This document shows, piece after piece, positions 27,507 to 38,356 of a stretch of DNA of 64,000 nucleotides. Position numbers and translations under genes: made by a program. Numbering within the stretch: position 1 is the first letter of the stretch; each line of letters starts with the position of its first letter. The stretch comes from Bimastos eiseni (lineage: Eukaryota; Annelida; Clitellata; Crassiclitellata; Lumbricidae). The notes under the pieces were generated by a model. It made no database searches, was not told the origin of the DNA, and saw only the letters and a program-made list of their open reading frames with translations. Location: contig OY365807.1 in assembly GCA_959347315.1 (NCBI GenBank), positions 59,883,442 through 59,947,441 of the forward strand, in the 5' to 3' direction.

Positions 27507-27930
27507 AGGGTTAGGGTTAGGGTTAGGGTTAGGGTTAGGGTTAGGGTTCAAGGTCCAATCTGGTCAGGGTTAGGGTTAGGGTTAGGGTTAGGGTTAGGGT
27601 TAGGGTTAGGGTTAGGGTATAGGGGTTAGGGTTAGGGTTAGGGTTAGGGTTAGGGTTAGGGTTAGGGTTAGGGTTAGGGTTAGGGTTAGGGTTAGGGTTA
27701 GGGTTAGGGTTAGGGTATAGGGGTTGGGGTTAGGGTTAGGGTTAGGGTTAGGGTTAGGGTTAGGGTTAGGGTTAGGGTTAGGGTTAGGGTATAGGGGTTG
27801 GGGTTAGGGTTAGGGTTAGGGTTAGGGTTAGGGTTAGGGTTAGGGTTAGGGTAGGGTTAGGGTTAGGGTTAGGGTTAGGGTTAGGGTTAGGGTTAGGGTT
27901 AGTGTTAGGGTTAGGGTTAGGGTTAGTTAG
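27507..27930 (+). repeat. Telomeric spacer 4 (424 bp, three TATAGGGG)
   Basis: Looks base-for-base like spacer 3, with interruptions near 27617, 27715 and 27789. Confidence 0.95.
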
Positions 27931-27989
27931 ATTGAAAAAAAATAATAACGATACGATATTATTTGTTGAGCACTGGCACAATTTGTTCT

Positions 27990-30155
27990 TCATATCATCT
28001 GGCGCAGGTTGATTCCGTTGGGCTGGCAGGTCATCAGGATTCGACGCCAGCAGGATGCCATGAGTCTCAGTTTGTCGTCGATTCTGGTGGGATGGTTCCT
28101 GAAAGTAGAAAGCTCACCGGCAGTAACTTCTTCTATTGGCGTTATTGACAGATTATTTATTGAGTGATCGGGTAGGTTGAAATGGTTACCTATAGGTGTG
28201 TTTGTGTGATTTAGAATTTCAGATGTGTAATCAATAAGTGTTTCTGATATTTTTATGCGGGTGCTATTGACATATTGTTTGTTACACAGGTTGCATGTAA
28301 TGACAAAAACTACATTTTTGCTATTACAATCCAGTGTTTTAGTTATTTTGTGTTGTCTGCGTGTATATGTGCTTGTGAATTCTTTGGTGACGTTTATGTG
28401 TTTGCAGGCGTTGCACGAGTTTGAGTTGCATTTTTTAGACCCCCCCTGTTTGTTAATATTATTGGTAGTGTTTTTAGTTTTCGGAGGTGCCAAGAGTTCG
28501 CCTAAATTCCTATTCCTCGAAAATGCTGCTATGACCCGATGGTTGTTAGAGTTTTGTTGCTGTTGTAATAGTTTTTTCCATTCGTATACTAGTCTTATTG
28601 AGAGCGGATTGTAAGGTATTATGATTGGTAGTATTTGTTTGTTAGTAGGTGCGTTTCTTAGTTCATATTCAGCCCATATGTTTCGTTTACTTTGTCTAAG
28701 TAGTCTGTGATTATATCCTCGTTGTTTGAGACTGTGAAAGAGTATGTGGCAGGAGTTGTCGTAGTCGATTTTAAATGAAGATAACCTTTTAAACCTTAGT
28801 AGTTGTGATTTAAGAATGCCCGTAAATGTGTGTTTTGGGTGAAATGATGAATGGTGCAGCAGCTGGTGTGTGTCTGTTTCCTTAAAGTATACCTTAGTTT
28901 GTAATGTTGTCATGCCGTTTTCTGTATGTTTGAATATTGTCGTATCTAAGAAGTTGATTTCCGTGTTGTGGTGTGTAAGAGTGATTGTAATGTCTGGTAT
29001 TATTGAGTTAAGGAAGTTTTCATATTGTTTTAGTTCTTCTATTGTACCGGGCCATATGAAAAAAATGTCATCGAGAAATCTAAAGAAGTCAATGGGTTTT
29101 ATGTGAAAATCGGTGCAGGCTTGTCTGTCAAATTCTATTAAGTAAATGTTGGCCAGATTAGGAGCGAATGATTTACCCATAGCTGTCCCGAATATCTGTA
29201 AGAAGAAGTTGTGGCAGAAAGAGAAGTCATTGTTTTTCATTGCAATTTCAAGTAGTTCCAATAGCTCTTCGTCAGGTCGTTTATGATCAGGATACTTGGA
29301 GAAGAAGTCCTTGACATTATTGAGGGTGCGGTCAATATTCATGTTTGTGTACAGAGAAGTTATGTCACCTGTTACTAGTATGTGTTGGGCGTTAATTTTG
29401 CGGTTTCTAATTTTTCTAACGAAGTCATATGTATCTTTAATGTATGATGGGTGTTTGTTTGCAAGAGGTTTTAAGAATGAGTCTATGTAATCGCTAATCC
29501 TACGTGATTCGGTGCCACAATCACCTACTATGGGGCGTCCTTCTGGCATGTCTGGGAGTGTCCATTTGTTTATGGGTTTATGTATTTTTGGAAGAAGGTA
29601 GAATTTTCTGTCGTTATCTGTACTTTTAGCGCTAAGATAGTCATATTGCCTAGTGTTAATGTAGTTTTTTTCAAGGAGGTTGTCTAGAATGTCATTAATT
29701 TTCTGTATGGTTTGCTCTTTAAGAGGCACTTTTATCGGATTATAATACTTGGTATTTTTTAGTTGTCTATCTACTTCTGTAATGTAAGAGGTTTTGTTTA
29801 TTACACAAACCATGCCGCCCTTATCTGCAGGTTTTATCAGTATGTTTTCATTGTTACGTAGCTTAGTTATGCATTGTTTTTGTGTGTGAGTTATGTTTTC
29901 ATGTTTATTTTTAAAATAATATGAATTATTCCTTATTGGGTATTCGTGCAAAATAATTTCTGTAGTTTCCTGTATCTGGGTGATTAGTTGTTCAGCTGCT
30001 AATGATAAATCTTCGTCTTCAGGTGCCCAGGTGCTCGGGTCCATAAATTGCTTGTCAATTTTATTATGTGTCTGGTTGTCATCGCCAAAGTAATCTCTTA
30101 GTTTAATAAGTCTAATTAACCTGTGTTGTGCTTTTTCTACCTGTGTGATATGCAT
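27990..30155 (-). CDS. ORF2: PLE reverse transcriptase, degenerate GIY-YIG (unit 5)
   Basis: Intact 721-codon copy. Extension in the -1 frame from 30401 to 30156. Confidence 0.95.
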   Translation of the reverse strand: MHITQVEKAQHRLIRLIKLRDYFGDDNQTHNKIDKQFMDPSTWAPEDEDLSLAAEQLITQIQETTEIILHEYPIRNNSYYFKNKHENITHTQKQCITKLRNNENILIKPADKGGMVCVINKTSYITEVDRQLKNTKYYNPIKVPLKEQTIQKINDILDNLLEKNYINTRQYDYLSAKSTDNDRKFYLLPKIHKPINKWTLPDMPEGRPIVGDCGTESRRISDYIDSFLKPLANKHPSYIKDTYDFVRKIRNRKINAQHILVTGDITSLYTNMNIDRTLNNVKDFFSKYPDHKRPDEELLELLEIAMKNNDFSFCHNFFLQIFGTAMGKSFAPNLANIYLIEFDRQACTDFHIKPIDFFRFLDDIFFIWPGTIEELKQYENFLNSIIPDITITLTHHNTEINFLDTTIFKHTENGMTTLQTKVYFKETDTHQLLHHSSFHPKHTFTGILKSQLLRFKRLSSFKIDYDNSCHILFHSLKQRGYNHRLLRQSKRNIWAEYELRNAPTNKQILPIIIPYNPLSIRLVYEWKKLLQQQQNSNNHRVIAAFSRNRNLGELLAPPKTKNTTNNINKQGGSKKCNSNSCNACKHINVTKEFTSTYTRRQHKITKTLDCNSKNVVFVITCNLCNKQYVNSTRIKISETLIDYTSEILNHTNTPIGNHFNLPDHSINNLSITPIEEVTAGELSTFRNHPTRIDDKLRLMASCWRRILMTCQPNGINLRQMI

Positions 30156-30397
30156 TTTGTTGACTGTGGGTATGAATGAGAGTCCCAGGTCCAGTAAGTT
30201 AGTTTCAACTGTATTAAGTGTATATTTGGATAGGTTAAGTGTGTAGTTTGTACGTGCAAATGTTGGGTTAGGGTTAGGGTTAGGGTTAGTATTAGGGTTA
30301 GGGTTAGTATTAGGGTTAGTATAGTCAATAGGGTTTTGTTCTAGTGCCCTAGATTTTGGTGTATTCTTGAATGCGTCTTTGTGTTGAGTTGAGTGTA

Positions 30398-31342
30398 TTA
30401 GTTTTTTGTGTGTTGTGTTATGTTTTGTAGAATGCGGAGTTGTGTATCCCTAGTGTAGTGTACCTGATCAGGATGTGTGAAGATGTCATGACTAGCCAAA
30501 GGTTTAACGAAGCTAAGAGGGTAAGACTTACGTAACTTAGTGTTAATGCGTGTAAGATTATCGGTCCAAGGCTGTGAGAAGGTTGGATTGATGGATACAC
30601 CCACCACGGTAAGAGGTTCCACAGACTTAGTAGAGCAGGCCTCCAAGAGTAAGTTCATTGCAGGAAGTGTACGAGTAGAAAAGTCGTCGCTCTTGTGGTT
30701 GATGCCCATGGCTACGACTAGTCGTTGGATTTGGCCCATAGGCAGTCCCTTAGCAAGATCAAGAGTATTATGAAAGTTAGCCCCAGAGAAAGATTCTACC
30801 TGAAAGCCAGAGGGGATATCAGTACTGACCAAGTGCTTGAAGTTAGAGTCAGCAATGATAAGGCATTGAGTGTTTGGTTTTATTTGAATCGACCAAGAAG
30901 ATTTGTCATGCGGACTGTGTTTATGAATGTATCCAGTGGTTGTGTTGGTGGTGTTAGTTTCGGAGGTTAAGGCGGGAGGAGGAGGAGGAAGCGGAGGAGA
31001 AGAAGAGGTAGGAGAGGTAAGTGAGACAACAGATGTAGAAGGTGCAAAGGATACCCGGGTTTTGGGTGATATGGTTTGTTTCTTGTGTATTGCAGTGTCA
31101 GACAGGCGGAGACGGGTTTTCCTAACAGGAGAGGGCGAGTCTGGAAGGGCGTCCTCATCATCTTCTTCTTCTTCTTCCTGCCCTTCCATCTCAAGGACCG
31201 AGAAGGGGTTGTGTGTATGTGTGTGTGTGGGTGGTGTCCGCTTAAGGCATGGCTTTTTGGCTGGGTTAGGTGGCAAACTGAAACCCTCATGCTCAGGATC
31301 GGTAGGATCAATGGGTATGATCCTACCATGCGTGGTCCCCAC
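30398..31342 (-). CDS. ORF1: SGNH-esterase-like (unit 5)
   Basis: Intact copy. Slip heptamer at 30401-30407; first in-frame ATG at 31189. Confidence 0.85.
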   Translation of the reverse strand: MGTTHGRIIPIDPTDPEHEGFSLPPNPAKKPCLKRTPPTHTHTHNPFSVLEMEGQEEEEEDDEDALPDSPSPVRKTRLRLSDTAIHKKQTISPKTRVSFAPSTSVVSLTSPTSSSPPLPPPPPALTSETNTTNTTTGYIHKHSPHDKSSWSIQIKPNTQCLIIADSNFKHLVSTDIPSGFQVESFSGANFHNTLDLAKGLPMGQIQRLVVAMGINHKSDDFSTRTLPAMNLLLEACSTKSVEPLTVVGVSINPTFSQPWTDNLTRINTKLRKSYPLSFVKPLASHDIFTHPDQVHYTRDTQLRILQNITQHTKN

Positions 31343-31416
31343 TACCTTAGCCTCACTTACGACCAGTCGTTTTAGATCTGGTTCAGTAACCTTACTACCT
31401 AGCCTATTCTTGAGCT

Positions 31417-31977
31417 AGGGTTAGGGTTAGGGTTAGGGTTAGGGTTAGGGTTCAAGGTCCAATCTGGTCAGGGTTAGGGTTAGGGTTAGGGTTAGGGTTA
31501 GGGTTAGGGTTAGGGTATAGGGGTTAGGGTTAGGGTTAGGGTTAGGGTTAGGGTTAGGGTTAGGGTTAGGGTTAGGGTTAGGGTTAGGGTATAGGGGTTG
31601 GGGTTAGGGTTAGGGTTAGGGTTAGGGTTAGGGTTAGGGTTAGGGTAGGGTTAGGGTTAGGGTTAGGGTTAGGGTTAGGGTTAGGGTTAGGGTTAGGGTT
31701 AGGGTTAGGGTTAGGGTTAGGGTTAGTTAGGGTTAGGGTTAGGGTTAGGGTTAGGGTTAGGGTTAGGGTTAGGGTTAGGGTTAGGGTAGGGTTAGGGTTA
31801 GGGTTAGGGTTAGGGTTAGGGTTAGGGTTAGGGTTAGGGTTAGGGTTAGGGTTAGGGTTAGGGTTAGGGTTAGGGTTAGGGTTAGTTAGGGTTAGGGTTA
31901 GGGTTAGGGTTAGGGTTAGGGTTAGGGTTAGGGTTAGGGTTAGTGTTAGGGTTAGGGTTAGGGTTAGGGTTAGTTAG
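31417..31977 (+). repeat. Telomeric spacer 5 (561 bp, internally duplicated)
   Basis: Two TATAGGGG (near 31515 and 31589), then GGGTAGGG (near 31647), TTAGTTAGGG (near 31722), a second GGGTAGGG (near 31786) and a second TTAGTTAGGG (near 31884). The repeated pair shows an internal duplication of about 135-160 bp relative to spacer 6. Confidence 0.93.
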
Positions 31978-32036
31978 ATTGAAAAAAAATAATAACGATA
32001 CGATATTATTTGTTGAGCACTGGCACAATTTGTTCT

Positions 32037-34202
32037 TCATATCATCTGGCGCAGGTTGATTCCGTTGGGCTGGCAGGTCATCAGGATTCGACGCCAGCAG
32101 GATGCCATGAGTCTCAGTTTGTCGTCGATTCTGGTGGGATGGTTCCTGAAAGTAGAAAGCTCACCGGCAGTAACTTCTTCTATTGGCGTTATTGACAGAT
32201 TATTTATTGAGTGATCGGGTAGGTTGAAATGGTTACCTATAGGTGTGTTTGTGTGATTTAGAATTTCAGATGTGTAATCAATAAGTGTTTCTGATATTTT
32301 TATGCGGGTGCTATTGACATATTGTTTGTTACACAGGTTGCATGTAATGACAAAAACTACATTTTTGCTATTACAATCCAGTGTTTTAGTTATTTTGTGT
32401 TGTCTGCGTGTATATGTGCTTGTGAATTCTTTGGTGACGTTTATGTGTTTGCAGGCGTTGCACGAGTTTGAGTTGCATTTTTTAGACCCCCCCTGTTTGT
32501 TAATATTATTGGTAGTGTTTTTAGTTTTCGGAGGTGCCAAGAGTTCGCCTAAATTCCTATTCCTCGAAAATGCTGCTATGACCCGATGGTTGTTAGAGTT
32601 TTGTTGCTGTTGTAATAGTTTTTTCCATTCGTATACTAGTCTTATTGAGAGCGGATTGTAAGGTATTATGATTGGTAGTATTTGTTTGTTAGTAGGTGCG
32701 TTTCTTAGTTCATATTCAGCCCATATGTTTCGTTTACTTTGTCTAAGTAGTCTGTGATTATATCCTCGTTGTTTGAGACTGTGAAAGAGTATGTGGCAGG
32801 AGTTGTCGTAGTCGATTTTAAATGAAGATAACCTTTTAAACCTTAGTAGTTGTGATTTAAGAATGCCCGTAAATGTGTGTTTTGGGTGAAATGATGAATG
32901 GTGCAGCAGCTGGTGTGTGTCTGTTTCCTTAAAGTATACCTTAGTTTGTAATGTTGTCATGCCGTTTTCTGTATGTTTGAATATTGTCGTATCTAAGAAG
33001 TTGATTTCCGTGTTGTGGTGTGTAAGAGTGATTGTAATGTCTGGTATTATTGAGTTAAGGAAGTTTTCATATTGTTTTAGTTCTTCTATTGTACCGGGCC
33101 ATATGAAAAAAATGTCATCGAGAAATCTAAAGAAGTCAATGGGTTTTATGTGAAAATCGGTGCAGGCTTGTCTGTCAAATTCTATTAAGTAAATGTTGGC
33201 CAGATTAGGAGCGAATGATTTACCCATAGCTGTCCCGAATATCTGTAAGAAGAAGTTGTGGCAGAAAGAGAAGTCATTGTTTTTCATTGCAATTTCAAGT
33301 AGTTCCAATAGCTCTTCGTCAGGTCGTTTATGATCAGGATACTTGGAGAAGAAGTCCTTGACATTATTGAGGGTGCGGTCAATATTCATGTTTGTGTACA
33401 GAGAAGTTATGTCACCTGTTACTAGTATGTGTTGGGCGTTAATTTTGCGGTTTCTAATTTTTCTAACGAAGTCATATGTATCTTTAATGTATGATGGGTG
33501 TTTGTTTGCAAGAGGTTTTAAGAATGAGTCTATGTAATCGCTAATCCTACGTGATTCGGTGCCACAATCACCTACTATGGGGCGTCCTTCTGGCATGTCT
33601 GGGAGTGTCCATTTGTTTATGGGTTTATGTATTTTTGGAAGAAGGTAGAATTTTCTGTCGTTATCTGTACTTTTAGCGCTAAGATAGTCATATTGCCTAG
33701 TGTTAATGTAGTTTTTTTCAAGGAGGTTGTCTAGAATGTCATTAATTTTCTGTATGGTTTGCTCTTTAAGAGGCACTTTTATCGGATTATAATACTTGGT
33801 ATTTTTTAGTTGTCTATCTACTTCTGTAATGTAAGAGGTTTTGTTTATTACACAAACCATGCCGCCCTTATCTGCAGGTTTTATCAGTATGTTTTCATTG
33901 TTACGTAGCTTAGTTATGCATTGTTTTTGTGTGTGAGTTATGTTTTCATGTTTATTTTTAAAATAATATGAATTATTCCTTATTGGGTATTCGTGCAAAA
34001 TAATTTCTGTAGTTTCCTGTATCTGGGTGATTAGTTGTTCAGCTGCTAATGATAAATCTTCGTCTTCAGGTGCCCAGGTGCTCGGGTCCATAAATTGCTT
34101 GTCAATTTTATTATGTGTCTGGTTGTCATCGCCAAAGTAATCTCTTAGTTTAATAAGTCTAATTAACCTGTGTTGTGCTTTTTCTACCTGTGTGATATGC
34201 AT
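32037..34202 (-). CDS. ORF2: PLE reverse transcriptase, degenerate GIY-YIG (unit 6)
   Basis: Intact 721-codon copy. Extension in the -1 frame from 34448 to 34203. Confidence 0.95.
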   Translation of the reverse strand: MHITQVEKAQHRLIRLIKLRDYFGDDNQTHNKIDKQFMDPSTWAPEDEDLSLAAEQLITQIQETTEIILHEYPIRNNSYYFKNKHENITHTQKQCITKLRNNENILIKPADKGGMVCVINKTSYITEVDRQLKNTKYYNPIKVPLKEQTIQKINDILDNLLEKNYINTRQYDYLSAKSTDNDRKFYLLPKIHKPINKWTLPDMPEGRPIVGDCGTESRRISDYIDSFLKPLANKHPSYIKDTYDFVRKIRNRKINAQHILVTGDITSLYTNMNIDRTLNNVKDFFSKYPDHKRPDEELLELLEIAMKNNDFSFCHNFFLQIFGTAMGKSFAPNLANIYLIEFDRQACTDFHIKPIDFFRFLDDIFFIWPGTIEELKQYENFLNSIIPDITITLTHHNTEINFLDTTIFKHTENGMTTLQTKVYFKETDTHQLLHHSSFHPKHTFTGILKSQLLRFKRLSSFKIDYDNSCHILFHSLKQRGYNHRLLRQSKRNIWAEYELRNAPTNKQILPIIIPYNPLSIRLVYEWKKLLQQQQNSNNHRVIAAFSRNRNLGELLAPPKTKNTTNNINKQGGSKKCNSNSCNACKHINVTKEFTSTYTRRQHKITKTLDCNSKNVVFVITCNLCNKQYVNSTRIKISETLIDYTSEILNHTNTPIGNHFNLPDHSINNLSITPIEEVTAGELSTFRNHPTRIDDKLRLMASCWRRILMTCQPNGINLRQMI

Positions 34203-34444
34203 TTTGTTGACTGTGGGTATGAATGAGAGTCCCAGGTCCAGTAAGTTAGTTTCAACTGTATTAAGTGTATATTTGGATAGGTTAAGTGTGTAGTTTGTAC
34301 GTGCAAATGTTGGGTTAGGGTTAGGGTTAGGGTTAGTATTAGGGTTAGGGTTAGTATTAGGGTTAGTATAGTCAATAGGGTTTTGTTCTAGTGCCCTAGA
34401 TTTTGGTGTATTCTTGAATGCGTCTTTGTGTTGAGTTGAGTGTA

Positions 34445-35389
34445 TTAGTTTTTTGTGTGTTGTGTTATGTTTTGTAGAATGCGGAGTTGTGTATCCCTAG
34501 TGTAGTGTACCTGATCAGGATGTGTGAAGATGTCATGACTAGCCAAAGGTTTAACGAAGCTAAGAGGGTAAGACTTACGTAACTTAGTGTTAATGCGTGT
34601 AAGATTATCGGTCCAAGGCTGTGAGAAGGTTGGATTGATGGATACACCCACCACGGTAAGAGGTTCCACAGACTTAGTAGAGCAGGCCTCCAAGAGTAAG
34701 TTCATTGCAGGAAGTGTACGAGTAGAAAAGTCGTCGCTCTTGTGGTTGATGCCCATGGCTACGACTAGTCGTTGGATTTGGCCCATAGGCAGTCCCTTAG
34801 CAAGATCAAGAGTATTATGAAAGTTAGCCCCAGAGAAAGATTCTACCTGAAAGCCAGAGGGGATATCAGTACTGACCAAGTGCTTGAAGTTAGAGTCAGC
34901 AATGATAAGGCATTGAGTGTTTGGTTTTATTTGAATCGACCAAGAAGATTTGTCATGCGGACTGTGTTTATGAATGTATCCAGTGGTTGTGTTGGTGGTG
35001 TTAGTTTCGGAGGTTAAGGCGGGAGGAGGAGGAGGAAGCGGAGGAGAAGAAGAGGTAGGAGAGGTAAGTGAGACAACAGATGTAGAAGGTGCAAAGGATA
35101 CCCGGGTTTTGGGTGATATGGTTTGTTTCTTGTGTATTGCAGTGTCAGACAGGCGGAGACGGGTTTTCCTAACAGGAGAGGGCGAGTCTGGAAGGGCGTC
35201 CTCATCATCTTCTTCTTCTTCTTCCTGCCCTTCCATCTCAAGGACCGAGAAGGGGTTGTGTGTATGTGTGTGTGTGGGTGGTGTCCGCTTAAGGCATGGC
35301 TTTTTGGCTGGGTTAGGTGGCAAACTGAAACCCTCATGCTCAGGATCGGTAGGATCAATGGGTATGATCCTACCATGCGTGGTCCCCAC
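34445..35389 (-). CDS. ORF1: SGNH-esterase-like (unit 6)
   Basis: Intact copy. Slip heptamer checked by eye at 34448-34454; first in-frame ATG at 35236. Confidence 0.85.
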   Translation of the reverse strand: MGTTHGRIIPIDPTDPEHEGFSLPPNPAKKPCLKRTPPTHTHTHNPFSVLEMEGQEEEEEDDEDALPDSPSPVRKTRLRLSDTAIHKKQTISPKTRVSFAPSTSVVSLTSPTSSSPPLPPPPPALTSETNTTNTTTGYIHKHSPHDKSSWSIQIKPNTQCLIIADSNFKHLVSTDIPSGFQVESFSGANFHNTLDLAKGLPMGQIQRLVVAMGINHKSDDFSTRTLPAMNLLLEACSTKSVEPLTVVGVSINPTFSQPWTDNLTRINTKLRKSYPLSFVKPLASHDIFTHPDQVHYTRDTQLRILQNITQHTKN

Positions 35390-35463
35390 TACCTTAGCCT
35401 CACTTACGACCAGTCGTTTTAGATCTGGTTCAGTAACCTTACTACCTAGCCTATTCTTGAGCT

Positions 35464-35889
35464 AGGGTTAGGGTTAGGGTTAGGGTTAGGGTTAGGGTTC
35501 AAGGTCCAATCTGGTCAGGGTTAGGGTTAGGGTTAGGGTTAGGGTTAGGGTTAGGGTTAGGGTATAGGGGTTAGGGTTAGGGTTAGGGTTAGGGTTAGGG
35601 TTAGGGTTAGGGTTAGGGTTAGGGTTAGGGTTAGGGTATAGGGGTTGGGGTTAGGGTTAGGGTTAGGGTTAGGGTTAGGGTTAGGGTTAGGGTTAGGGTA
35701 GGGTTAGGGTTAGGGTTAGGGTTAGGGTTAGGGTTAGGGTTAGGGTTAGGGTTAGGGTTAGGGTTAGGGTTAGGGTTAGGGTTAGGGTTAGGGTTAGTTA
35801 GGGTTAGGGTTAGGGTTAGGGTTAGGGTTAGGGTTAGGGTTAGGGTTAGGGTTAGTGTTAGGGTTAGGGTTAGGGTTAGGGTTAGTTAG
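35464..35889 (+). repeat. Telomeric spacer 6 (426 bp, two TATAGGGG plus TTAGTTAGGG)
   Basis: Two TATAGGGG (near 35562 and 35636), GGGTAGGG near 35698, and an internal TTAGTTAGGG near 35797 that spacers 1-4 lack. Confidence 0.95.
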
Positions 35890-35948
35890 ATTGAAAAAAA
35901 ATAATAACGATACGATATTATTTGTTGAGCACTGGCACAATTTGTTCT

Positions 35949-38114
35949 TCATATCATCTGGCGCAGGTTGATTCCGTTGGGCTGGCAGGTCATCAGGATT
36001 CGACGCCAGCAGGATGCCATGAGTCTCAGTTTGTCGTCGATTCTGGTGGGATGGTTCCTGAAAGTAGAAAGCTCACCGGCAGTAACTTCTTCTATTGGCG
36101 TTATTGACAGATTATTTATTGAGTGATCGGGTAGGTTGAAATGGTTACCTATAGGTGTGTTTGTGTGATTTAGAATTTCAGATGTGTAATCAATAAGTGT
36201 TTCTGATATTTTTATGCGGGTGCTATTGACATATTGTTTGTTACACAGGTTGCATGTAATGACAAAAACTACATTTTTGCTATTACAATCCAGTGTTTTA
36301 GTTATTTTGTGTTGTCTGCGTGTATATGTGCTTGTGAATTCTTTGGTGACGTTTATGTGTTTGCAGGCGTTGCACGAGTTTGAGTTGCATTTTTTAGACC
36401 CCCCCTGTTTGTTAATATTATTGGTAGTGTTTTTAGTTTTCGGAGGTGCCAAGAGTTCGCCTAAATTCCTATTCCTCGAAAATGCTGCTATGACCCGATG
36501 GTTGTTAGAGTTTTGTTGCTGTTGTAATAGTTTTTTCCATTCGTATACTAGTCTTATTGAGAGCGGATTGTAAGGTATTATGATTGGTAGTATTTGTTTG
36601 TTAGTAGGTGCGTTTCTTAGTTCATATTCAGCCCATATGTTTCGTTTACTTTGTCTAAGTAGTCTGTGATTATATCCTCGTTGTTTGAGACTGTGAAAGA
36701 GTATGTGGCAGGAGTTGTCGTAGTCGATTTTAAATGAAGATAACCTTTTAAACCTTAGTAGTTGTGATTTAAGAATGCCCGTAAATGTGTGTTTTGGGTG
36801 AAATGATGAATGGTGCAGCAGCTGGTGTGTGTCTGTTTCCTTAAAGTATACCTTAGTTTGTAATGTTGTCATGCCGTTTTCTGTATGTTTGAATATTGTC
36901 GTATCTAAGAAGTTGATTTCCGTGTTGTGGTGTGTAAGAGTGATTGTAATGTCTGGTATTATTGAGTTAAGGAAGTTTTCATATTGTTTTAGTTCTTCTA
37001 TTGTACCGGGCCATATGAAAAAAATGTCATCGAGAAATCTAAAGAAGTCAATGGGTTTTATGTGAAAATCGGTGCAGGCTTGTCTGTCAAATTCTATTAA
37101 GTAAATGTTGGCCAGATTAGGAGCGAATGATTTACCCATAGCTGTCCCGAATATCTGTAAGAAGAAGTTGTGGCAGAAAGAGAAGTCATTGTTTTTCATT
37201 GCAATTTCAAGTAGTTCCAATAGCTCTTCGTCAGGTCGTTTATGATCAGGATACTTGGAGAAGAAGTCCTTGACATTATTGAGGGTGCGGTCAATATTCA
37301 TGTTTGTGTACAGAGAAGTTATGTCACCTGTTACTAGTATGTGTTGGGCGTTAATTTTGCGGTTTCTAATTTTTCTAACGAAGTCATATGTATCTTTAAT
37401 GTATGATGGGTGTTTGTTTGCAAGAGGTTTTAAGAATGAGTCTATGTAATCGCTAATCCTACGTGATTCGGTGCCACAATCACCTACTATGGGGCGTCCT
37501 TCTGGCATGTCTGGGAGTGTCCATTTGTTTATGGGTTTATGTATTTTTGGAAGAAGGTAGAATTTTCTGTCGTTATCTGTACTTTTAGCGCTAAGATAGT
37601 CATATTGCCTAGTGTTAATGTAGTTTTTTTCAAGGAGGTTGTCTAGAATGTCATTAATTTTCTGTATGGTTTGCTCTTTAAGAGGCACTTTTATCGGATT
37701 ATAATACTTGGTATTTTTTAGTTGTCTATCTACTTCTGTAATGTAAGAGGTTTTGTTTATTACACAAACCATGCCGCCCTTATCTGCAGGTTTTATCAGT
37801 ATGTTTTCATTGTTACGTAGCTTAGTTATGCATTGTTTTTGTGTGTGAGTTATGTTTTCATGTTTATTTTTAAAATAATATGAATTATTCCTTATTGGGT
37901 ATTCGTGCAAAATAATTTCTGTAGTTTCCTGTATCTGGGTGATTAGTTGTTCAGCTGCTAATGATAAATCTTCGTCTTCAGGTGCCCAGGTGCTCGGGTC
38001 CATAAATTGCTTGTCAATTTTATTATGTGTCTGGTTGTCATCGCCAAAGTAATCTCTTAGTTTAATAAGTCTAATTAACCTGTGTTGTGCTTTTTCTACC
38101 TGTGTGATATGCAT
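35949..38114 (-). CDS. ORF2: PLE reverse transcriptase, degenerate GIY-YIG (unit 7)
   Basis: Intact 721-codon copy. Extension in the -1 frame from 38360 to 38115. Confidence 0.95.
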   Translation of the reverse strand: MHITQVEKAQHRLIRLIKLRDYFGDDNQTHNKIDKQFMDPSTWAPEDEDLSLAAEQLITQIQETTEIILHEYPIRNNSYYFKNKHENITHTQKQCITKLRNNENILIKPADKGGMVCVINKTSYITEVDRQLKNTKYYNPIKVPLKEQTIQKINDILDNLLEKNYINTRQYDYLSAKSTDNDRKFYLLPKIHKPINKWTLPDMPEGRPIVGDCGTESRRISDYIDSFLKPLANKHPSYIKDTYDFVRKIRNRKINAQHILVTGDITSLYTNMNIDRTLNNVKDFFSKYPDHKRPDEELLELLEIAMKNNDFSFCHNFFLQIFGTAMGKSFAPNLANIYLIEFDRQACTDFHIKPIDFFRFLDDIFFIWPGTIEELKQYENFLNSIIPDITITLTHHNTEINFLDTTIFKHTENGMTTLQTKVYFKETDTHQLLHHSSFHPKHTFTGILKSQLLRFKRLSSFKIDYDNSCHILFHSLKQRGYNHRLLRQSKRNIWAEYELRNAPTNKQILPIIIPYNPLSIRLVYEWKKLLQQQQNSNNHRVIAAFSRNRNLGELLAPPKTKNTTNNINKQGGSKKCNSNSCNACKHINVTKEFTSTYTRRQHKITKTLDCNSKNVVFVITCNLCNKQYVNSTRIKISETLIDYTSEILNHTNTPIGNHFNLPDHSINNLSITPIEEVTAGELSTFRNHPTRIDDKLRLMASCWRRILMTCQPNGINLRQMI

Positions 38115-38356
38115 TTTGTTGACTGTGGGTATGAATGAGAGTCCCAGGTCCAGTAAGTTAGTTTCAACTGTATTAAGTGTATATTTGGATAGGTTAAGTG
38201 TGTAGTTTGTACGTGCAAATGTTGGGTTAGGGTTAGGGTTAGGGTTAGTATTAGGGTTAGGGTTAGTATTAGGGTTAGTATAGTCAATAGGGTTTTGTTC
38301 TAGTGCCCTAGATTTTGGTGTATTCTTGAATGCGTCTTTGTGTTGAGTTGAGTGTA

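Larger units (their letters stand above)
27931..31416 (-). mobile_element. Telomeric PLE unit 5 (core)
   Basis: Full-length core, 3910 bp after unit 4. Confidence 0.93.
31978..35463 (-). mobile_element. Telomeric PLE unit 6 (core)
   Basis: Full-length core, 4047 bp after unit 5. The extra length is entirely in the spacer. Confidence 0.93.
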